This document shows positions 59,596 through 64,000 of a stretch of DNA of 64,000 nucleotides, in pieces. Source of the stretch: Lactobacillus sp. ESL0791. Lineage in GTDB: Bacteria; Bacillota; Bacilli; Lactobacillales; Lactobacillaceae. The notes beneath the pieces are model-generated. The model was not told where the DNA came from. It saw only the letters and a list, made by a program, of their open reading frames with translations, and ran no database searches. Each line of letters starts with the position of its first letter. The first letter of the stretch is position 1. The DNA is taken from NCBI RefSeq assembly GCF_029433255.1, contig NZ_JAQTHU010000001.1, positions 1,488,001 through 1,552,000 of the forward strand, written 5' to 3'. A program made the position numbers and the translations under genes.

Positions 59596-60685
59596 CTTGC
59601 ATTACCTTTGTTAAAGTGGCCGTGACTTGGTCAATTAGTTCAACTAATTTCTCAACTTGCTTAAATTGCTCATCATTAGGCAGCTCCACTTGTGATAGCA
59701 CAATGTTCAGCAATGGTTCTTCAACTAAATTATTTGCAGATTTATAGGCCCTTTCCAATTTTCTAACTGATTTTTCAACATAACCATTTTTGCTAGTTAC
59801 AGGTTCTTCAAAAGCTGATACTAAATTGACAGGTGTATCTGTACGTAAAGTGAGCATAACATAATTAGGTAACGTCTTATTAGCAAAAGTATTTTGCTTA
59901 CCTGTCGGCATGGAAAGAATAAATGCCTTGATAAATGCCGCTATACTTTGAACAGCATTCGTCTTACCAAGATTTTTAGCTAAATCTTTGATATTTACAT
60001 TTGCATAACGATACAAAGTAGCCGAGTCATATTCAACTGTCCCTAGCATGGCAGCACCATTTGTATCATTTGACTGTAAGTCATCAAGCGCTGTAAAGTA
60101 ATCGTATTCTGGCACAATTTCATGAGTTGAAATTACGTGCGCTACTTGTGCTGAAGCATCAACATTTAATTCGGGATTATCTGCAACCATTCGGCCAAAC
60201 AATGCCAAATCTAACGAATTATCTTCTTTTAAAATCTGTTTAATTTCTTTTTTAGCATCTTTATCGGTCAAGTCATCGTGTTTAAGCACATATTTAGCTA
60301 ATTTATCGATTTGTCCGGGACTAACCAATAGCAAAGCTCCAGTCAGCATTTTGCCTGCAGTCTTATCTTTTTTAGCTTTAATCCCAACTGCACCCAAAGC
60401 GGTAACAGATTTTTCCATTGCTGTTTTTTTATCTAGAGTATCGTCTAACGTTTGCATTTTTTGTGCCAAGTATTCAGCTACTTCTTTTGTCCTAGTACCA
60501 ACTAGCTCATTTTCTTTTTTAAAGTAATCGCGCATCGCCTTTTTCCAGCTTTGTGAAGATACTCTCGCACGTGTGACCCCGCCATAAAATGCCGTCTTTG
60601 GTGCACCTGTATCATCGCGGTTAATATTTGAAGATGGTACTGTTTGTATAACACTTAAATCTAAATATAAATTCTTATTATTCAT
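59576..60685 (-). CDS. cas7e: Cas7e backbone subunit
   Basis: The 369-residue Cas7/CasC subunit forms the crRNA-binding filament of Cascade. NLYLDLSVIQTVPSSNINRDDTGAPKTAFYGGVTRARVSSQSWKKAMR is the highly recognisable Cse4/CasC N-terminus. It overlaps cse2 by 1 bp (TAATG) and cas5e by 20 bp. Confidence 0.95.
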   Translation of the reverse strand: MNNKNLYLDLSVIQTVPSSNINRDDTGAPKTAFYGGVTRARVSSQSWKKAMRDYFKKENELVGTRTKEVAEYLAQKMQTLDDTLDKKTAMEKSVTALGAVGIKAKKDKTAGKMLTGALLLVSPGQIDKLAKYVLKHDDLTDKDAKKEIKQILKEDNSLDLALFGRMVADNPELNVDASAQVAHVISTHEIVPEYDYFTALDDLQSNDTNGAAMLGTVEYDSATLYRYANVNIKDLAKNLGKTNAVQSIAAFIKAFILSMPTGKQNTFANKTLPNYVMLTLRTDTPVNLVSAFEEPVTSKNGYVEKSVRKLERAYKSANNLVEEPLLNIVLSQVELPNDEQFKQVEKLVELIDQVTATLTKVMQDEDTND

Positions 60686-61275
60686 TATAATTGTTTCCCT
60701 TCATTATTTAATCCAAAATATTGTTCACCCCATGCAAGCCTAACCTCATTTGCACAGTGATAATTCATTTGAAATTTATATAAATTTTGCGCTAGCTGCG
60801 GGTAATCAATCTTTTTTGTTTTATCTTTGCCTTTTAAAATTTCTACCAAATGGGTTAAAGAGTTTATCACACTGTCAATATTTGTGGTTGCAAGCAATGC
60901 TTGAACACGGTGATCTAGCGGTTTCTTTATTTCTTCAACCTTTCTTAAAGCAGCAAGGGCTGTAAACAAATTCTCACCCTCTGCTTGCTCCCCTGAAACT
61001 TCATAAACAAATCTATCCTGCCCTTGTTGAAAAATTGCATAAAAGCGCACAGCAGCATAAACAGCAATTTCTCCTGTCGTTGGTTTACCATTTTTGCTCA
61101 GGTATTCTTTTGGCAAATAATTCATTATTACAGGCCACACTTTTTGAGCCTTGGGGCTAGTAATTGTAACAGCCCCTCTTAATCCCGCTAAAGTAGCTTT
61201 ATCAAGATCACCATTATTATAAAGACGCTCAATAATTCGCATAGTTGTGTTTTTTATCACATAATCATATGCCAT
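60685..61275 (-). CDS. cse2: Cse2 small subunit of Cascade
   Basis: A 196-residue all-helical Cse2/CasB protein (Cas11). It stabilises the R-loop and target strand. TAGLRGAVT..., AVRFYAIFQQG, LTHLVEILKGKDKTKKIDYPQLAQNLYKF and RLAWGEQYF match the family. It is flanked directly by cse1 (5 bp) and cas7e. Confidence 0.93.
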   Translation of the reverse strand: MAYDYVIKNTTMRIIERLYNNGDLDKATLAGLRGAVTITSPKAQKVWPVIMNYLPKEYLSKNGKPTTGEIAVYAAVRFYAIFQQGQDRFVYEVSGEQAEGENLFTALAALRKVEEIKKPLDHRVQALLATTNIDSVINSLTHLVEILKGKDKTKKIDYPQLAQNLYKFQMNYHCANEVRLAWGEQYFGLNNEGKQL

Positions 61276-61280
61276 AATCT

Positions 61281-62993
61281 CTACTTTCCCTTCTTTAAAT
61301 TAAGATTCACACGATATTTAAACCGTTCCATAATCGTAAAAATATTTTGCAGCCCATTTTCATCAGTAATTCCTTTAATATCACGAGGCGAACTAGTATC
61401 TACTACCTTCTGTCCTTCTTTAAAAGCATAACTTCTGAGCCTATTTTCCCAAATAATAACTTGTTGATCACGCTCATCTTGATCGGTCAAATTAGCAAGC
61501 CAATGCTTAAACGGTTCATTCAAACCATAATAAAACTCCGTACTTAACCGATTAGCATATTCTTTAAGACCGTCTTTTTGAAAGCCACGAATTGCGCCAA
61601 TATCACGGGCAAATTGCCAAAAATCCGTCCCAATCTCTTGGGTAGTATCAATTACACCCTCTATTCTAATCGGCCAATTATTAATCTTACTTGTATCAAA
61701 TAAAACATTGATCTTGACGCTCATATCATCATAAACTTCAGCAACTGGCGATTGGGAAGTTGCATTACCATCGTCAATCAAATCTATTGAAGTTAAAGTT
61801 AACAATTTAGTACGTGGAATTGCTCCATCTTCCTTAAGCAGGCGCAGCCATTTAATAATTCCCGGTTCATTGGTATCATTCTCTTTATTAACATCGACAT
61901 AATTACCAAAATTACGCCACATTGCTTTACCTAAAGTTTGTAGTCCTCTAACTGCAGGTCGATACTCATTTGTTTTCTTATCTTGACGCCACACAGTCAT
62001 AGGCTCAATTAATGCATTAGTATTTTCAATCTTTGGTAGACCTGCACTAAAAATCGTTGGCTGCCCCTTTTCATCCCATTCAATATGCAAAACTCGTGAC
62101 CAGCTTGTATAAAGTTCAGCAATATTATCTGGAAGGTTTCCCTTTCGTCGTTCAGAAACATATGCTTTTGCACTTGCAAATTCCCAAACAGGTTTTTGCA
62201 AAGCTAGCTTTTGATCTGCTTGATTATATAAAACCAGATTAAGCATTAATGTATCGAAAATACTCTTTCCACTGACCAAAACTGGATTTAACTTATAAAG
62301 CCAACCTGGTGAAACAGAAAATTTTTCACTGGCATTAATCTTGGTCTTATCGGTTACCCCTGTATAATTTTGATAGGCAATTAGCCAGCGGACTAACTCA
62401 TCAAGCTCTACTTCATTTTTATATTCACCAGATTTTGGTGCAAATAAAGCAGGCGAATTATTACTTTCCGAAATTTGCCTGTTAATCTGCTTAACCGTTA
62501 CAACACCCGTTCCTTTGGCTACTGCCTTGTTTGCCGGCACCAAGCTGTCATATTCATCTTTAGTTACTTGATAAAAAGGATGTTTACCAAAAAAATCAAA
62601 CCGATCCGAATAATATTCCAGATACTTAATCACCAAATCCGAAAATTGTCCTTTTTGGTATAACTCTTTCCACGTTAATAATGTATCTTCGGCCATATCC
62701 TCTTCATCACAGTCTTCATCAAGTTCAGCATCAGATTGAAACTTATCTGTACCACCTGCCAGCCAATCATATAAGTTACCATCTGCATTAAAACGTGAAT
62801 AAACCGTTGTTAAAATCGCCAATAATAAACGCATAATTGCTAAATCTTGTACACGCATTTCACCAGCTAATTGCCGATATCGATGTGCATTCTTAAACAA
62901 GTCTATTAACGAAACTTTTAGCTCCTGATTAGTGTCAGCATCAATTACTTTGATCCAGGGATCAGTAGTCAAATTAAATTTTCTTTCAATCAT
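61281..62993 (-). CDS. cse1: Cse1 (Cas8e) large subunit
   Basis: The 570-residue large Cascade subunit recognises the PAM and recruits Cas3. RKFNLTTDPWIKVIDADTNQELKVSLIDLFKNAHRYRQLAGEMRVQDLAIMRLLLAIL is typical. ATG 62993 with GGAGG six bases upstream overlaps the cas3 stop by 8 bp; an in-frame extension to 63011 is less likely. Confidence 0.94.
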   Translation of the reverse strand: MIERKFNLTTDPWIKVIDADTNQELKVSLIDLFKNAHRYRQLAGEMRVQDLAIMRLLLAILTTVYSRFNADGNLYDWLAGGTDKFQSDAELDEDCDEEDMAEDTLLTWKELYQKGQFSDLVIKYLEYYSDRFDFFGKHPFYQVTKDEYDSLVPANKAVAKGTGVVTVKQINRQISESNNSPALFAPKSGEYKNEVELDELVRWLIAYQNYTGVTDKTKINASEKFSVSPGWLYKLNPVLVSGKSIFDTLMLNLVLYNQADQKLALQKPVWEFASAKAYVSERRKGNLPDNIAELYTSWSRVLHIEWDEKGQPTIFSAGLPKIENTNALIEPMTVWRQDKKTNEYRPAVRGLQTLGKAMWRNFGNYVDVNKENDTNEPGIIKWLRLLKEDGAIPRTKLLTLTSIDLIDDGNATSQSPVAEVYDDMSVKINVLFDTSKINNWPIRIEGVIDTTQEIGTDFWQFARDIGAIRGFQKDGLKEYANRLSTEFYYGLNEPFKHWLANLTDQDERDQQVIIWENRLRSYAFKEGQKVVDTSSPRDIKGITDENGLQNIFTIMERFKYRVNLNLKKGK

Positions 62994-64000
62994 GATCATC
63001 CTCCTTTGCATAACTTAAACCAAATTCCATAGAATATTGAATACGCCACTTTCCAATCTTTGCCGTAAGCTTATCATTTAAGGGAAGTACTAATACTCCT
63101 TTTAGCCAGATACTATTTTCCCATTTATTGTGATAAGGATTGGTTCTCTTTTCAAGTTCATCAATTATTTGTTCAACTGCTTTAGGAAATGCAGTTAACG
63201 CAGAAGGCAACCTGATTACTTGCTCGGCAATTTCATAATCTGCAACATCTTCTAATTTGCGTCCATCTAATAAAAAATCACCTTCAGCTGTATGCTTAAT
63301 TAACACTACCTCAATCGTTTCTTGAATATCACGAACCGCAGCACTTGCTTTTTGTTCATCTTTATCAACATTCGTCTGGCTACGATCAAGCCAGCCATGA
63401 ATTACTTTCTTTCCTGGTTTATTAATTTGGAACTGTTTAGCTTTACTCTCTTCAGTTTCAATATAATTGATAAAATCGGCTTTAGGAGCCATAATTTCTG
63501 GGACCTCAGAGTCAGTTTCAGAACAATAAACTTTTTGAACAAGATCAGAGATGTCATTAGGCAAATTAATGCTATCCTTTAAGAAATAATCCGTCTTCAT
63601 TAACAAATATTTATGATAAATACTTTGGTTAGCAGCGCCATAATCACCAAATTTGTTAACTCCCATGATAAATAACTGCGGTTTTTGCAACTCTTGGGGC
63701 CGTTTAATTTCATGACGGTGCAGTCGACCTGCACGCTGCAGAATCAAGTCCATCGGCGCAATATCTGTATAAAGAACATCAAAGTCGATATCAAGAGATT
63801 GCTCTAAGACCTGGGTACCAATTACAACCAATTTTTTAGGGCGCATACCACTTTTACCAATTGCTTGTTGCAATCTTTCTTCCTGCTTGGCCCGTTCTGG
63901 CGCAAGAAATGCGGAATGCAATATCATAAAGTCAACCCCCTCTCGTGCCACCAGTTCAGCAAGTTTTTGGGCACGTTTAACCGTATTTACAATTACCCCA
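62986..64000 (-). CDS. cas3: Cas3 helicase-nuclease, 3' part (runs off the window)
   Basis: The last roughly 337 codons of Cas3 are visible; the N-terminal HD nuclease and the helicase core lie outside. VIVNTVKRAQ (motif IV), VVIGTQVLEQSLDIDFD (motif V) and LILQRAGRLHRH (motif VI) are clear helicase motifs, then a C-terminal domain. Cas3 unwinds and degrades the foreign DNA that Cascade marks. The stop overlaps the cse1 start by 8 bp. Confidence 0.95.
   Translation of the reverse strand, partial: GVIVNTVKRAQKLAELVAREGVDFMILHSAFLAPERAKQEERLQQAIGKSGMRPKKLVVIGTQVLEQSLDIDFDVLYTDIAPMDLILQRAGRLHRHEIKRPQELQKPQLFIMGVNKFGDYGAANQSIYHKYLLMKTDYFLKDSINLPNDISDLVQKVYCSETDSEVPEIMAPKADFINYIETEESKAKQFQINKPGKKVIHGWLDRSQTNVDKDEQKASAAVRDIQETIEVVLIKHTAEGDFLLDGRKLEDVADYEIAEQVIRLPSALTAFPKAVEQIIDELEKRTNPYHNKWENSIWLKGVLVLPLNDKLTAKIGKWRIQYSMEFGLSYAKEDDHD

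Overview
The window looks like chromosomal DNA of a low-GC lactic acid bacterium of the Lactobacillaceae, most likely Lactobacillus in the strict sense. The evidence is a YSIRK-signal surface giant, a phosphoketolase, a D-lactate-dehydrogenase-family enzyme, many PTS permeases, an ECF thiamine-precursor transporter and a type I-E CRISPR-Cas locus with the Firmicutes Cas2-DnaQ fusion. Species cannot be fixed from the sequence alone; a sugar-rich niche is suggested by the PTS content.

Layout. 0.1-6.5 kb: one 2116-residue secreted surface protein with three near-identical 555-bp repeats and no visible sortase signal. 7.1-8.4 kb: murC. 8.4-12.4 kb: a small accessory island with a possible small RNA, a Panacea-type toxin-antitoxin pair whose antitoxin gene has no conventional start codon, an internally duplicated zinc-ribbon membrane protein and a YefM-YoeB pair. 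12.5-28 kb: housekeeping and metabolic genes (tRNA-Arg, a PTS permease/helicase/GH25-like operon, hpt, CNNM transporter, nitroreductase, phosphoketolase with a divergent DeoR regulator, nucleoside hydrolase, aldo/keto reductase, rpiA, glycosyltransferase) and two small tandem paralogues. 28.6-41 kb: dps and two sugar modules. One is a beta-glucoside module (PTS EIIC, GH1, DeoR regulator). The other is a LevR-type, sigma-54-dependent fructan-type module (mannose-family EIIABCD, a divergent GH32 and, nearby, a ROK fructokinase). 41-55 kb: udk, a TPP-riboswitch-controlled YkoE, MFS and APC transporters, M42 and P1 peptidases, an ascorbate-type PTS operon with its own PRD regulator and a SIS protein, a D-2-hydroxyacid dehydrogenase and a DHA2 efflux pump. 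55.3-64 kb: a 17-repeat CRISPR array followed, on the minus strand, by cas2-dnaQ, cas1, cas6e, cas5e, cas7e, cse2, cse1 and the 3' part of cas3, which runs off the window end.

How it works together. Sugar entry through PTS permeases feeds glycolysis or the phosphoketolase route, with rpiA and the nucleoside hydrolase supplying and interconverting pentoses. The LevR regulator sits directly upstream of its target operon, and a textbook -24/-12 promoter lies between them, inside a 13-bp inverted repeat. The CRISPR locus is an apparently complete adaptation and interference set as far as it is visible. Its leader-proximal repeat begins only 29 bp after the cas2 stop codon. The most novel-looking points are that short leader, the ATT-start Panacea antitoxin, the sigma-54 promoter nested in a hairpin, the putative small RNA at 8.6 kb and the uncharacterised small gene pair at 28 kb.
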